From Bifidobacterium scardovii JCM 12489 = DSM 13734 (GTDB taxonomy: Bacteria; Actinomycetota; Actinomycetes; Actinomycetales; Bifidobacteriaceae): a stretch of DNA of 64,000 nucleotides. The stretch's first letter is position 1, and each line of letters begins with the position of its first letter. The stretch lies in assembly GCF_001042635.1 (NCBI RefSeq), contig NZ_AP012331.1, positions 868,001 to 932,000 of the forward strand, read 5' to 3'. This document shows positions 49,445-61,264 of the stretch, in pieces. Position numbers and translations under genes: made by a program. The notes beneath the pieces are model-generated. The model had not been told where the DNA came from and made no database searches. It saw only the letters and a list, made by a program, of their open reading frames with translations.

Positions 49445-52195
49445 CTACTTCTTGAGCGAGCGGAGCATGCCCATGGCCTCGTTGACGGTCACGGAGGGCA
49501 CGTAGGCGCGCATCACCGCGAGCCCGAGCTGGGGCAGGGCCGCCGGGTCGGGGTAGCACACGTACACCGGCTCCTCGCTGGGCTGGAACTTGCGCTTGAA
49601 ATTGAACAGCGAGTGGAAGCCGTACGCCGGCTCCATCCAGTCGGCCACGATCTGCAGCGCGTGCTGCAGCATCGCCGTGCCGGTGTCGGTGCGCCCGGAT
49701 TCGTCGACGTTGTCGCGGTCGGGATTCATGCCGGCCAGCGGTGCCGCGGACAGGCTCATGAATTCCGCGGCCGCCTCGGGATGCTTCAGCCCCTCGTCGC
49801 GCAGGCGCTCGGCCATGCGCGCGATCAGGAACTCCATGATGCCGTTCGGGCTGTCGGTGCGGTGGCGCATGAAGTCCAGCGTCCAGCCGATGATCCGCCC
49901 GTCGCGCCACGTCGGCAGCCAGCTGGTCACGCCGAGCACCGTGCCGTTCGCGTCGATCGCGTAGAGGATCCGCACGCGCGGGTCGCGCAGCTCCTCGACG
50001 CCGCCCAGGGTGAACTTCATCTCCGGCAGCGCCTTGAGCGCCGCCCACTGCTCCGATATCTCCTCGATCTGCTCGCGGATGTCGCCGCCGGCCTGCTCGA
50101 AGGTGGTCAGCTCGTCGGTGATGCCGTCGCGCTTCGCCTTGTTGATGGCCGTGCGGATGTCCTGCCACTTCTTGCCGGTCGTCTTCCACTGCCGGGGGTC
50201 GACCACCATCTCGCCGCCGACCTCGAGCGAGTACCATCCGTCGTCCACCAGCGCGTCGCGCTGCTCGCGATGCACCGCGTACAGCGCCGGCGACCACGAT
50301 TGCCGGGCGCAGAACCGCGCGAATTCGCGCAGGTCGGACATCCACTCGCCGCGGTCGCCGAACGGACCGGTGCAGGTCAGCGCGATGCCGTTGATCACCC
50401 GGTAGGCGATGGCCGAGCGGCCGGTCGGGGAGAACCAGTAGTGGTTGCCCTCCCAGCTGGTCATGAAGGTCATCGATTCGCCGTTCTGCTCCATCAGGGC
50501 GCCGGCGCGGGCGCGGGCCCGGCCATCCACGACCAGGATGTCGCGCATCCAGCGGATGCACACGACTAGTACCACCGCCCAGAACACCAGGCCGACGCCC
50601 TGGTAAACGGCGGAGGAGACCGGAGTGTGCGGCGCGAAGCGGAGCCTGGTGCGGCTCAGGAACCCGATCGGGATGAACCGCCCCGGCAGCTCGACCAGCA
50701 GATCGTGCAGGGTGGTCGGCGGGCGGAAGTCATGCGGCCTGAGCAGGCCGAACGACAGGTACACGGCCACGCAGGCCACGAAGGTGACGGCGATGGCGCC
50801 CAGCCCCCTCCACAGGCGCTGCGCGCCGGTGCGGATCGGAAAATGGCGCAACGACGCCATCAGCGCGATGGCGAAGCACGCCGGCAGCAGCACGTTGGCC
50901 GCGCTCGCCGCGATCGCGCCGTGGCGGATCAGCGAGGCCATGCCGTTCGGTGCGAAGCTGAGCGGCATCACGAAGTAGTAGAACACGGCCAGCACGGCCG
51001 CGCCCATGTTGCAGAAGATCGTCGCCCACGCCGCCAGCCGGCGGCCGCGATACAGGCCCCACGCCATGATGAGCAGGATGGCGGTCGGCAGCAGGGAGCG
51101 CATTATGGTGCCGGGCATCGAGGTGCGCAGCAGATCAAACTGGAAGAAGCAGGTGCGGCGGGCGGCGCCGGCCAGGCACTTCGCCAGCACCGAGCTGTCC
51201 GGGTCGATCGGGCTGAGCATCAGGCCGAGCGAGCTGAGCGGGCCGGCGTGGGTCGGCGAGGTGATCGTCAGCAGCGGGCCGAGCGCCAGCACCACCGCGA
51301 CGGCCGCGAACATGCGCCGCGCCTCGTAGGAGGTGCTCAGCCGCCAGTGCATCGGATCCGTTTCGCTGCCGGCTATGGACGGAGCGGGAAGCGCCGCCGT
51401 GGCGTCGGCGGTTTCGGCGGTTTCGGCGGCGTTCGTATCGGCGCCAGCCGTCCCGGCCGCCTCCTGCCCGTCGGGGTACGGTGTGGCCGGCGCGCCCTGC
51501 GCCGAGGCCTGCGCGGCGGCTTCGGAGGCCTGAAGACGGTGCCGCGCCGTCACCGCGCCCATCAGATGGCCGATCAGTGCGGCGGCCAGCATGCAGTACG
51601 CGCCGGGATTGCCGCTGAACAGCAACGCGGCCACGATGGCGCTGTACCCGATGATCTGCATGCGCCGGCGCCACAGCGGCCGGCTGAGCGCGCTCGCCGC
51701 CATCAGCACGCCGACGCCGAGCGACAGCGGGCTGAGCGCGAACCGGATGTGGGCGACGACCTGGCTGCCCTGCAGCAGCGCCGCCACGCCACCGCACAGC
51801 GCCAGCCCGAGCCCCACGCCGACCAGCGTGGAGACCGCGCCGTACACGGCCATGCGCGTGCGGCCCAGCACCCGCTCGGCCATGGACATCATGATCAGCA
51901 GCAGCACGGTGTCGATGATCAGCTGTATCGGCCCCTTCGCCAGGAACAGGGTGATGAGCAGGTGCGTGAGGTTGAACTCGCCGATGGACGTGTTGAGCCC
52001 GATCAGGGGCAGCGGATGGCCGTAGGCCGCCGCCAGCGCCCATATCGCCAGGTTCACCACCACGAATTCGGCGGCGAATCCGATCGCGAACGGATGCGCT
52101 ACGGCCCAGCCGCTGACGTCGTTCAGCAGCGCGAGGCGACCGTCGTTGCGCGCCGCGCCCTTGCTCCCGCCTTTCGATGCGTTTGTATTGGTCAT
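49445..52195 (-). CDS. Aminoacyl-lipid synthase-like membrane protein (DUF2156/LPG synthase C-terminal domain)
   Basis: The 916-residue protein has a multi-helix N-terminal half (about residues 35-230 with six helices, then helices near 310-560) and a C-terminal soluble domain (about 610-900) of the LPG_synthase_C/DUF2156 type. The C-terminal domain includes FMTSWEGNHYWFSPTGRSAIAYRV, IGWTLDFMRHRTDSPNGIMEFLIARM, FMSLSAAPLAG and LFNFKRKFQPSEEPVYVCYP. Such enzymes move an amino acid from tRNA to phosphatidylglycerol or diacylglycerol. The first helices resemble rhomboid-like folds rather than the MprF flippase. ATG 52195 overlaps the upstream hydrolase stop (ATGA). The Ala-rich stretch near 245-290 is probably a cytoplasmic linker. 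Confidence 0.83.
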   Translation of the reverse strand: MTNTNASKGGSKGAARNDGRLALLNDVSGWAVAHPFAIGFAAEFVVVNLAIWALAAAYGHPLPLIGLNTSIGEFNLTHLLITLFLAKGPIQLIIDTVLLLIMMSMAERVLGRTRMAVYGAVSTLVGVGLGLALCGGVAALLQGSQVVAHIRFALSPLSLGVGVLMAASALSRPLWRRRMQIIGYSAIVAALLFSGNPGAYCMLAAALIGHLMGAVTARHRLQASEAAAQASAQGAPATPYPDGQEAAGTAGADTNAAETAETADATAALPAPSIAGSETDPMHWRLSTSYEARRMFAAVAVVLALGPLLTITSPTHAGPLSSLGLMLSPIDPDSSVLAKCLAGAARRTCFFQFDLLRTSMPGTIMRSLLPTAILLIMAWGLYRGRRLAAWATIFCNMGAAVLAVFYYFVMPLSFAPNGMASLIRHGAIAASAANVLLPACFAIALMASLRHFPIRTGAQRLWRGLGAIAVTFVACVAVYLSFGLLRPHDFRPPTTLHDLLVELPGRFIPIGFLSRTRLRFAPHTPVSSAVYQGVGLVFWAVVLVVCIRWMRDILVVDGRARARAGALMEQNGESMTFMTSWEGNHYWFSPTGRSAIAYRVINGIALTCTGPFGDRGEWMSDLREFARFCARQSWSPALYAVHREQRDALVDDGWYSLEVGGEMVVDPRQWKTTGKKWQDIRTAINKAKRDGITDELTTFEQAGGDIREQIEEISEQWAALKALPEMKFTLGGVEELRDPRVRILYAIDANGTVLGVTSWLPTWRDGRIIGWTLDFMRHRTDSPNGIMEFLIARMAERLRDEGLKHPEAAAEFMSLSAAPLAGMNPDRDNVDESGRTDTGTAMLQHALQIVADWMEPAYGFHSLFNFKRKFQPSEEPVYVCYPDPAALPQLGLAVMRAYVPSVTVNEAMGMLRSLKK

Positions 52196-53568
52196 AGCAG
52201 TTCGCTCACTTTCGGGTAGTCCTTCCAAGTCTTGTCCGTGGATCCCAGCCCCATGCGCGCGCACAGCCAGGGCAGCGACGCCTCGAGCACGGCGTTCACC
52301 GCATGCCAGTCATGCCCCGTGCCGGGCACGGTGAGCGTCACCACGGTCATGCCGGCCTTGCGCGCGGCCTTGCCGATCGTGCGCACGTTGCCGACCGATT
52401 TCTCGTCGTTGCCGCCGGCCGCCAGGATCATAGTCTGGTCCGACGGCGCGTGATCGGCGATCGCGTTGACGGGGACCTGCGCCTCGTAGGCGTTTCGGTC
52501 GCCGCCGAAGTAGTCGCGCACCATCTCGTCGACGCTTCCCGCGGTTGGCTCGATCTCGCCGTCCACGGCCAGCACGTTGCCGTACTGGTCGGGGTGGCGC
52601 GGCCCCAGCTGGGTCGAGCAGGTGCCGCCCTGCGAGAATCCGCCGATCGTCCATGCCGACGGTGCCGTCGCCACCGGCAGATGGGCGCGGATCCAGTCGT
52701 TCACGTCCTGGGTCAGATAGGTTTCGGCGTTGCCGTGCTTGGTCGTGTCGGCGCACAGGCTGTTGATCGTGGCCGCCCCGTTCTGGTCGGGGGAGACCAC
52801 GATGGGCGCCAGCCCGTCGTGCGCGGCGGCGTATGCGTCGAGCATCGGCACGATGCCGCTGGCGGTGAAGAACCGGTTCGGGCTGCCCGGCTGCCCGGCG
52901 AGCATCACCATGACCGGCAGGGCCGGCGGATCGTCGCTCAGCGCTGCCGGCGGCAGATAGACGATCGCGTCGCGAGCCGCGAACCCGGAGTTCGTGTTGT
53001 CGATGGACGTGGTGAACAGCTTGCCCGCGGCCGGCAGTTCGGGCAGCCTGCCCGTCTCGGCGAGGCGGCGCCACTGCTTCACCGTCGTCTTGGCCGTGGT
53101 CTTCCGGCTCTTGCGGATCGACGGGTACGGCGAATAGTTGAACAGGCTGCCGATCGTCTGGTATTCGCCGTATATCGAGTCGACATGCATCGCCGTGGCG
53201 ACTAGCGCGACCGGGATCAGGGCGATGGCGACGGCGCGGCGCCAGGCGCGAGCGTGCGCGACGGTGACGCCCAGGAAGCCGATTATCGCGAATCCGACGG
53301 CGATGCCGCGGATCACCGCCCAGCCGAGCGAGACGCCGAACACCATGAACACGTCGGACAGCAGCCATGCGACGAGCAGGCCGGCGCCGCCCGGGGCCGC
53401 CGCACCGAGCAGCTGCCACCACGCACGCCGTCGGTCGGTTCGCAGCACCTGCCAGATCAGCAGGGCCGCCAGGCCGATGATCGTCGTAAGCCATATACCG
53501 GTATACAGCGGTCCCGATGTGATGTGCACCGACATCAGGGACTGCAGCCATCCGGGCCAGTGTTCCAT
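52192..53568 (-). CDS. Membrane-anchored alpha/beta hydrolase (esterase D-like)
   Basis: The 458-residue protein has four hydrophobic helices in the first 140 residues and an extracellular alpha/beta-hydrolase domain. The nucleophile elbow is IGGFSQGGTCST (GxSxG), the oxyanion region VMVMLAGQPGSPNRFF, and the late histidine is in VPGTGHDWHAVNAVLE. It is translationally coupled to the aminoacyl-lipid synthase-like gene. In Pseudomonas, Enterococcus and Corynebacterium, such synthases are paired with hydrolases that remove the amino acid from the lipid, so this protein may perform that step. ATG 53568 is used, which drops eight residues from the longest frame. Confidence 0.83.
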   Translation of the reverse strand: MEHWPGWLQSLMSVHITSGPLYTGIWLTTIIGLAALLIWQVLRTDRRRAWWQLLGAAAPGGAGLLVAWLLSDVFMVFGVSLGWAVIRGIAVGFAIIGFLGVTVAHARAWRRAVAIALIPVALVATAMHVDSIYGEYQTIGSLFNYSPYPSIRKSRKTTAKTTVKQWRRLAETGRLPELPAAGKLFTTSIDNTNSGFAARDAIVYLPPAALSDDPPALPVMVMLAGQPGSPNRFFTASGIVPMLDAYAAAHDGLAPIVVSPDQNGAATINSLCADTTKHGNAETYLTQDVNDWIRAHLPVATAPSAWTIGGFSQGGTCSTQLGPRHPDQYGNVLAVDGEIEPTAGSVDEMVRDYFGGDRNAYEAQVPVNAIADHAPSDQTMILAAGGNDEKSVGNVRTIGKAARKAGMTVVTLTVPGTGHDWHAVNAVLEASLPWLCARMGLGSTDKTWKDYPKVSELL

Positions 53569-53921
53569 ATGTGTGCGCCTCCCAAACCGCAACGGGTGTT
53601 CTCATGGGCGCGGCCCGCATCCGGGCCCGACCCACATCCCAAACGTGACATCATAGACATGCTGCGGCGGCGGATGCATCAACCGCGGGGATGATCCTTC
53701 CCCGATCATGACGGGGCAATTCAGGGTGTTTTCAGGGAAATCTCAGTGGTTTTGCGACAATTACGGGGATAGTGCCGCGATAAGCTGGCGAAAAGCCAAA
53801 CAATCGTGAATGTATGGGATATTGCCCCCACTTTGTCAGCGATGGCGAGGACAATGGACAGGCAATGTGCCTTACGGCCGAGAACATACGTGTACCATCA
53901 AGCAATCGTGAAGTGCAGGTT
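53569..53921. other. Divergent intergenic region, hydrolase/LTA-synthase-like genes
   Basis: No gene is supported in this 353-bp region. A TATGAT-like -10 for the minus strand occurs at 53650-53655. The plus-strand promoter could not be assigned. Confidence 0.4.
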
Positions 53922-56027
53922 ATGACCAACGAGAACGTCCAACAGACCACCATGCCCGACGACGATATCGAGGAGCTCGATATCGCGCGCAAGGACAGTG
54001 ATCCATCCGACCGCAGGCTGTTCAAGTTCCGCAGCACGCCGTTCCCCGGATGGGCGTATGCCGTATGCTTCATCCTCTTCGACCTGGCCGCGGTGGCCGC
54101 GCTGCAGTGGGGCGTGTCCCAGAAAAGCACGCGCGTGAAGCTGTCGAGCCCGACCGTCGGGTGGGGCTTCGTCACCAAGATGTGGACCGACGGCAACTAC
54201 GTGCTGGTGCTCAACCTGCTGCTGTGGGGCATCATCTATCTGGTGCTGCTCATGCTCATCAACCGCTTCTGGATCGCCACGCCCATATTCATGGCCATCG
54301 CGATCGTCATCGCGGTCATCGAGCATTTCAAGATCGAGATCCGCTACGAGGCGGTGCTGCCCTCCGACCTGAGCTTCCTGGGGTCCAACACCGGCAATCT
54401 GCTCAGCTTCATGCCGCCGGGGGCGCACTGGACGATCATCGGCGCCGTCGCCATCTTCATCGGCGTGGTTGGCCTGTGTTTCCTGCTGTACCACATCGAC
54501 GGGCGCAACGGCCGCCTGATCCGCTTCGACAACAGGGGCCTCGCGGCGGCGAGCCGCCTGCTGCTCATCATCATCCCCGGCCTGTTCCTGTGCCTGTACA
54601 CGATGCAGGTGAGCACGGTCGGGTCGTGGGCGAAGACCTTCGCCACCGCGATGGGCGACATGCCCTCGATGTGGGATTCGGTCTACGACGCGCAGCGCAA
54701 CGGCCCGCTCGTCTCCTTCACGCGCCAGCTCAACCCGAAGATCATGGACAAGCCGAGCGACTACAGCGAGGAGACGATGAAGGCGCTCGCGGAAAAGTAC
54801 TCCGCCGAGGCCGATGCGATCAACGAGAACCGCTCCGAGAACATGACCGACTCGACGGTCGTGTACGTGCTGTCCGAATCGTTCTCCGACCCGGAGCGCG
54901 TGCCCGGGCTCAAGATCAACAAGGACGCGATGCCCAACATCCGCTCGATCAAGAAGAACACGACCTCCGGGCTGATGCTGTCGTCGGGCTACGGCGGCGG
55001 CACCGCGAACCTCGAATACATGGGCCTGAGCGGCCTGAGCATGGCCAACTTCGACTCGTCGCTGACCAGCCCGTACCAGCAGCTCGTGCCCGGCGAGCAC
55101 TGGACGCCGACCATCAACCAGATGTGGGGCGCGGCCAAGTTCTCCGAGGCGTTCCACCCTTATGAATCGTCGATGTACTCGCGCGCCACCAACTACGAGA
55201 AGTTCGGGTTCTCGCACTTCTACACGCTCACCGGCAACGACGAGGGCGGCGACATCATCAAGTACCAGGACAAGATCGACGAGTCGCCGTACGTGTCCGA
55301 CGAGTCCACGTACCGCAGCGCGCTCGAGGAGATCTCCGGCAGCGACGACAACCAGTTCATCCAGATCATCACGATGCAGAACCACATGCCGTACAACAAC
55401 TGGTATGAGAACAACGAGTTCACGGCCGAGTCGACCGATCCGTCGAAGCCGCTCGGCCGGGACGAGACCGAATCGATCCAGACCTACGCGAAGGGCGCCG
55501 AGCTGACCGATCAGGCGACGCGCAAGTTCCTCGACGATCTTGACAAGCTCGACAAGCCGGTCACCGTCGTCTTCTACGGAGACCACCTGCCCGGCATCTA
55601 CGAGACCGCCAGCTCCGATACGGGCAATTCGCTGGACCTGCACCTGACCGACTACTTCATCTGGTCGAACAAGGCGTCCTCCTCGCGAGGCAACGACCTG
55701 GACGACGACACGTATTCGTCGCCGAACTTCTTCGTGGCGCAGGCCGCCGAGCACATGGACGCGAAGGTGTCGCCGTATCTGGCCTTCCTGACCGAGATGC
55801 ACGAGAAGATCGCCGCGATGGAGCCGCCGGTGGTCAACTCGATCCAGGGGTGGGACCGCATCCCCGCTGGGCAGGACATCTACCTCGACGCCAAGGGCAA
55901 CCCGATGTCCGCAAGCGAGTTCGACGAGCAGACCAAGCAGCTGCTGGCCGACTACAAGCTCATCCAGTATGACATCACCGCGGGGGAGAACTACCTCAAA
56001 GACACCTCGTTCATGAAGCTGCCGTAG
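53922..56027 (+). CDS. LTA synthase family protein (polyglycerolphosphate/phosphoglycerol transferase-like)
   Basis: The 701-residue protein has five helices in the first 235 residues and an extracellular sulfatase-fold domain. Metal-site features are VVYVLSESFSDP (Glu), GYGGGTANLEYMGLSGLSM with the catalytic threonine, and VVFYGDHLPGIY near residue 550 with the Asp-His pair. The GGGTANLEY form is that of LtaS-like enzymes that move glycerol phosphate from phosphatidylglycerol to a glycolipid or polymer. ATG 53922 is chosen at the start of conserved polar sequence; its ribosome site (GCAGG) is weak. A strong terminator follows. Confidence 0.9.
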   Translation: MTNENVQQTTMPDDDIEELDIARKDSDPSDRRLFKFRSTPFPGWAYAVCFILFDLAAVAALQWGVSQKSTRVKLSSPTVGWGFVTKMWTDGNYVLVLNLLLWGIIYLVLLMLINRFWIATPIFMAIAIVIAVIEHFKIEIRYEAVLPSDLSFLGSNTGNLLSFMPPGAHWTIIGAVAIFIGVVGLCFLLYHIDGRNGRLIRFDNRGLAAASRLLLIIIPGLFLCLYTMQVSTVGSWAKTFATAMGDMPSMWDSVYDAQRNGPLVSFTRQLNPKIMDKPSDYSEETMKALAEKYSAEADAINENRSENMTDSTVVYVLSESFSDPERVPGLKINKDAMPNIRSIKKNTTSGLMLSSGYGGGTANLEYMGLSGLSMANFDSSLTSPYQQLVPGEHWTPTINQMWGAAKFSEAFHPYESSMYSRATNYEKFGFSHFYTLTGNDEGGDIIKYQDKIDESPYVSDESTYRSALEEISGSDDNQFIQIITMQNHMPYNNWYENNEFTAESTDPSKPLGRDETESIQTYAKGAELTDQATRKFLDDLDKLDKPVTVVFYGDHLPGIYETASSDTGNSLDLHLTDYFIWSNKASSSRGNDLDDDTYSSPNFFVAQAAEHMDAKVSPYLAFLTEMHEKIAAMEPPVVNSIQGWDRIPAGQDIYLDAKGNPMSASEFDEQTKQLLADYKLIQYDITAGENYLKDTSFMKLP

Positions 56028-56038
56028 CCCGAAACGCA

Positions 56039-56075
56039 TAAGGGGCGCTCTCCGTTACGCGGAGAGCGCCCCTTG
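56039..56075. terminator. Terminator after the LTA-synthase-like gene
   Basis: The stem AAGGGGCGCTCTCCG with CGGAGAGCGCCCCTT forms about 15 bp around a short loop, then TTGCTTTG follows. It lies 12 bp after the stop codon. Confidence 0.85.
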
Positions 56076-56132
56076 CTTTGTTGTTGCTGTCGCATCATGG
56101 CTGACGAACCGTGACCGGCCGGCAGTTGTGAT

Positions 56133-56176
56133 CCTCCCGCCGGCGGGAGGTGGCGCGCAGCGCCGGAGGGTGGTCG
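56133..56176. repeat. REP-like double hairpin between LTA-synthase-like gene and purD
   Basis: CCTCCCGCCGGCGGGAGG is followed by TGGCGCGCAGCGCCGGAGGG and TGGTCG. It has the two-part layout seen at 3085 and 16328. Confidence 0.75.
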
Positions 56177-56245
56177 AAACCCGATCATCGCGGATCGGCC
56201 GCTATCCTCCGGTGCCGCATGCCCCGAGGCAGGGGAATCGCGCCC

Positions 56246-57511
<1,266 letters not shown>

Positions 57512-57591
57512 TTCCAATCCTTTCCACAAAGTACTATGCGTGCCGCCGCGCGCTGCCTGCGACCGGGGAAGCCGCCGGCAGCCGGGCCGTT

Positions 57592-58629
<1,038 letters not shown>

Positions 58630-58796
58630 GAACGTACCTTTCTTGTGTGTCTGCTGTCTTGATGTCTGCTGTTGTCCGTTGCTGCGGCGTCCCGCGGATT
58701 CCCGCCGGGCCGTAGACCGGCGGCGGATGCGGTATGCCGCTTGTTTTCTGTTGTGTCTGCGGTTGGCGGTGTCTGCGGTTGCCTGCCGCCGGCGTC

Positions 58797-60335
58797 CTAC
58801 CGTTCCTCGCCGGCTGATGCGCCCGATCCGTTGCCCGGCTGGACGGTGGCGTACTCGTTGCCCTCGTACTTGCTCTTGTAGAGCGCGAATTCGGGCAGGC
58901 GCACGCGGTCCTCGGGGGTGAGGGACTTCAGGAAGTCGTCCTCGTAGTCGTCCAGGGCGGTCGGGTAGTCGCCGTTGAAGTAGGCCACGCACAGGCCGCC
59001 GTACGGGGCCGCGGCGTTGAGCCCGATCGATTCGACCAGGCCGTCGAGCGAGAGGAAGGCGAGCGAATCGGCGCCGATGAAGTCGCGGATCTCCTCGACC
59101 GACTTCTTCGCGGCGATCAGCTCCTTGGTGGTGGAGATGTCGATGCCGTAGAAGCAGGGGTACTTGAGCGGCGGCGAGCTGATGCGCATGTGCACCTCGG
59201 CCGCGCCGGCCTCCTTGAGCAGCTGCACGATGCGCTTCGACGTGGTGCCGCGCACGATCGAGTCGTCGATGACGATCACGCGCTTGCCCTTGACCACGCC
59301 GCGCACGGCGGACAGCTTCATGCGCACGCCCTGCTCGCGCAGCTCCTGCGTCGGCTGGATGAAGGTGCGGGCCACGTACTGGTTCTTGATCAGGCCCATT
59401 TCGTTGGGCAGATGGGCGGCTTCGGCGTAGCCCGAGGCGGCGGACAGCGACGAGTTCGGCACGCCGATCACCATGTCGGCCTCGACGGGGGATTCGGCGG
59501 CCAGGCGCGCGCCCATGCGCTTGCGGGCGGAATGCACGTTGACGCCGTAGATGTCCGAGTCGGGGCGGGCGAAGTAGATGTACTCCATCGAGCAGATGGC
59601 CAGCTGCGTGTTGTCGGTGTACTGCACGATCCTGTAGCCGTGGTCGTTGACCACGACGATCTCGCCGGGGCGGATGTTGCGCACGAGATCGGCGCCGACC
59701 ACGTCGAGCGCGCAGGTCTCGGACGCGAGCACGTAGGCGCCGTTCTTCATCTTGCCGAGACTCAGCGGGCGGAAGCCGTTCGGGTCGAGGGCGCCGATCA
59801 TGGCGTCCTCGGTCATGAGCAGGTAGGCGAAGCCGCCGTGCACGGTGTTGAGCGACTCCTTGAGCTTGTCCATGAAGGTCGGCTTGCTGGAGCGGCGGAT
59901 CAGGTGCATGAGCACCTCGGTGTCGGAATTCGAGTGGAAGATCGCGCCCTCGTCCTCGAGGTTGCGGCGCAGGCTCACGCAGTTGGTGAGGTTGCCGTTG
60001 TGGCACAGCGCCACGTCGCCGTCGTGGAAGCGGAAGATGAACGGCTGGATGTTGTCGGTGGTGCCGGAGCCGGCGGTGGCGTAGCGCACATGGCCGATGG
60101 CCTTGTCTCCGGTGAGCCGGCCGATCTCGCGTTCGTCGCCGAACACCTGGGTCAGCAGGCCAAGGCCGCGATGGCCGATCAGATGACCATTGTCGTTCGA
60201 CACGATGCCGGCGCCCTCCTGGCCGCGATGCTGCAGGGCGTGGAGTCCGAAATAGGTGAGACGGGAGGCGTCGGGGTGGCCCCAGACGCCGAAAATTCCG
60301 CATTCTTCGTGGATATCTTCGAGTTCAGCCGACAA
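58797..60335 (-). CDS. purF: Amidophosphoribosyltransferase
   Basis: The 512-residue enzyme makes phosphoribosylamine from PRPP and glutamine, the first committed purine step. The TTG at 60335 is taken as start because AAGGAG lies seven bases upstream. The protein then begins [20 protein letters not shown], with an 11-residue propeptide before the catalytic Cys12. The PRPP loop is [14 protein letters not shown]. Of the four iron-sulfur cysteines of the Bacillus-type enzyme, those in [19 protein letters not shown] and LCVAYF are present, but the last position (CxxC) is tyrosine. A longer ATG start at 60395 overlaps the promoter and is rejected. Confidence 0.94.
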   Translation of the reverse strand: MSAELEDIHEECGIFGVWGHPDASRLTYFGLHALQHRGQEGAGIVSNDNGHLIGHRGLGLLTQVFGDEREIGRLTGDKAIGHVRYATAGSGTTDNIQPFIFRFHDGDVALCHNGNLTNCVSLRRNLEDEGAIFHSNSDTEVLMHLIRRSSKPTFMDKLKESLNTVHGGFAYLLMTEDAMIGALDPNGFRPLSLGKMKNGAYVLASETCALDVVGADLVRNIRPGEIVVVNDHGYRIVQYTDNTQLAICSMEYIYFARPDSDIYGVNVHSARKRMGARLAAESPVEADMVIGVPNSSLSAASGYAEAAHLPNEMGLIKNQYVARTFIQPTQELREQGVRMKLSAVRGVVKGKRVIVIDDSIVRGTTSKRIVQLLKEAGAAEVHMRISSPPLKYPCFYGIDISTTKELIAAKKSVEEIRDFIGADSLAFLSLDGLVESIGLNAAAPYGGLCVAYFNGDYPTALDDYEDDFLKSLTPEDRVRLPEFALYKSKYEGNEYATVQPGNGSGASAGEER

Positions 60336-60379
60336 GCCAAAGCTCCTTCCAAAACCGCTAAAACGGGGGATTCGCTTAC

Positions 60380-60408
60380 CTGTTAACCCTACCAATCGCC
60401 AAATACAA
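60380..60408 (-). promoter_or_regulatory. Predicted purF promoter
   Basis: On the minus strand, -35 TTGTAT (60403-60408) and -10 TAACAG (60380-60385) are spaced by 17 bp, 45 bp ahead of the TTG start. Confidence 0.45.
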
Positions 60409-60427
60409 CCGCTTGTTCGTGTGTGGC

Positions 60428-60590
60428 GGGGGTGGCTCTGCGCCGCCGCGGGGCGGGGCAGGCCGGCCGCGTATTCGGCGATCGACTTGCCGGTGGCTCT
60501 GCGCCGCCGTGGGGCGGGGGTCTCGGCGAAACCTGTGGCGCCTTCGCGTCCGGAGGTGGCTCGGCGCTGCCGCGGGGTGGGGTCTCGGCT
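60428..60590. repeat. Three direct repeats of a GGTGGCTC-GCGGGG hairpin unit
   Basis: GGTGGCTCTGCGCCGCCGCG occurs near 60430 and, with single changes, near 60491 (GCCGCCGTGGGG) and 60560 (GGTGGCTCGGCGCTGCCGCG). Each is followed by GGGG and GTCTCGG-like sequence. They look like decayed members of the REP-like family. Confidence 0.6.
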
Positions 60591-60599
60591 TTCTAGACG

Positions 60600-61110
60600 G
60601 GTTGCTTCGCTGGGGGATCGGTTGGCGGGGTGAATCTTCTACCTATTGGACGATATGTTTCGCTGAGGGATCGGTCGGTGGGTGAAGCTTCTATCTATTG
60701 GACGCTGAGGGATCGGTTGGCGGGGTGAAGCTTCTATCTGTTGAACAATATGCTTCGCTGACGGGGTTTGGCGGGGTGTTTTACCTACCCTCTGGGAGGA
60801 ATGCTTTCGATTTTTCTTTTCGGCGGCGTGGCGCTTCTAGTGTCTAGACGAGGAGACTCGCTAACGGGGTTCTTAGCGAAGTGCTTCTTCTGCCCTGTAG
60901 TTAATGTGCGTCGCTATCTGCTTTTACCGGGATGAAGTCACCACTCTATAGCAGGTATACCTCGCGGAGAAGCTTGTCAGAGGGGCGTTGATTCGATCCT
61001 GTAGTAGATCTTCCTCACTGATGGATTTTGCCGGGTCCATGCTTCTGCCCGCTAGTCGGAATACTCCGCCGAGAAGGCACTAGGCAAAGTGAGCCATTGA
61101 CCCTCTAAAC
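60600..61110. repeat. Degenerate tandem array A
   Basis: Units of about 43-58 bp carry TTCGCTG..GGGATCGGTTGGCGGGGTGAA, then GCTTCTATCT(A/G)TTG and GAACAATATG-like spacers. TTCGCTG or GACGCTG starts lie at about 60606, 60659, 60700 and 60763. Beyond 60800 the units are too decayed to count, though ACTCGCTAACGGGG and CTCGCGGAGAAGC remain recognisable and resemble array B. Confidence 0.6.
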
Positions 61111-61264
61111 GAGAGACCCCGCTGCGTGTCCTCCCAGAGATGCAAAACTTCTGGTGCTTATACGCAAGACGCCTCCCACGGGGTTTGCGCCATAATCGCG
61201 GAAGCACACGTCCTTGCTCATCGGACCTTCAGCTGCCCCACCCAGAGATGGCATCGACGGTCAC

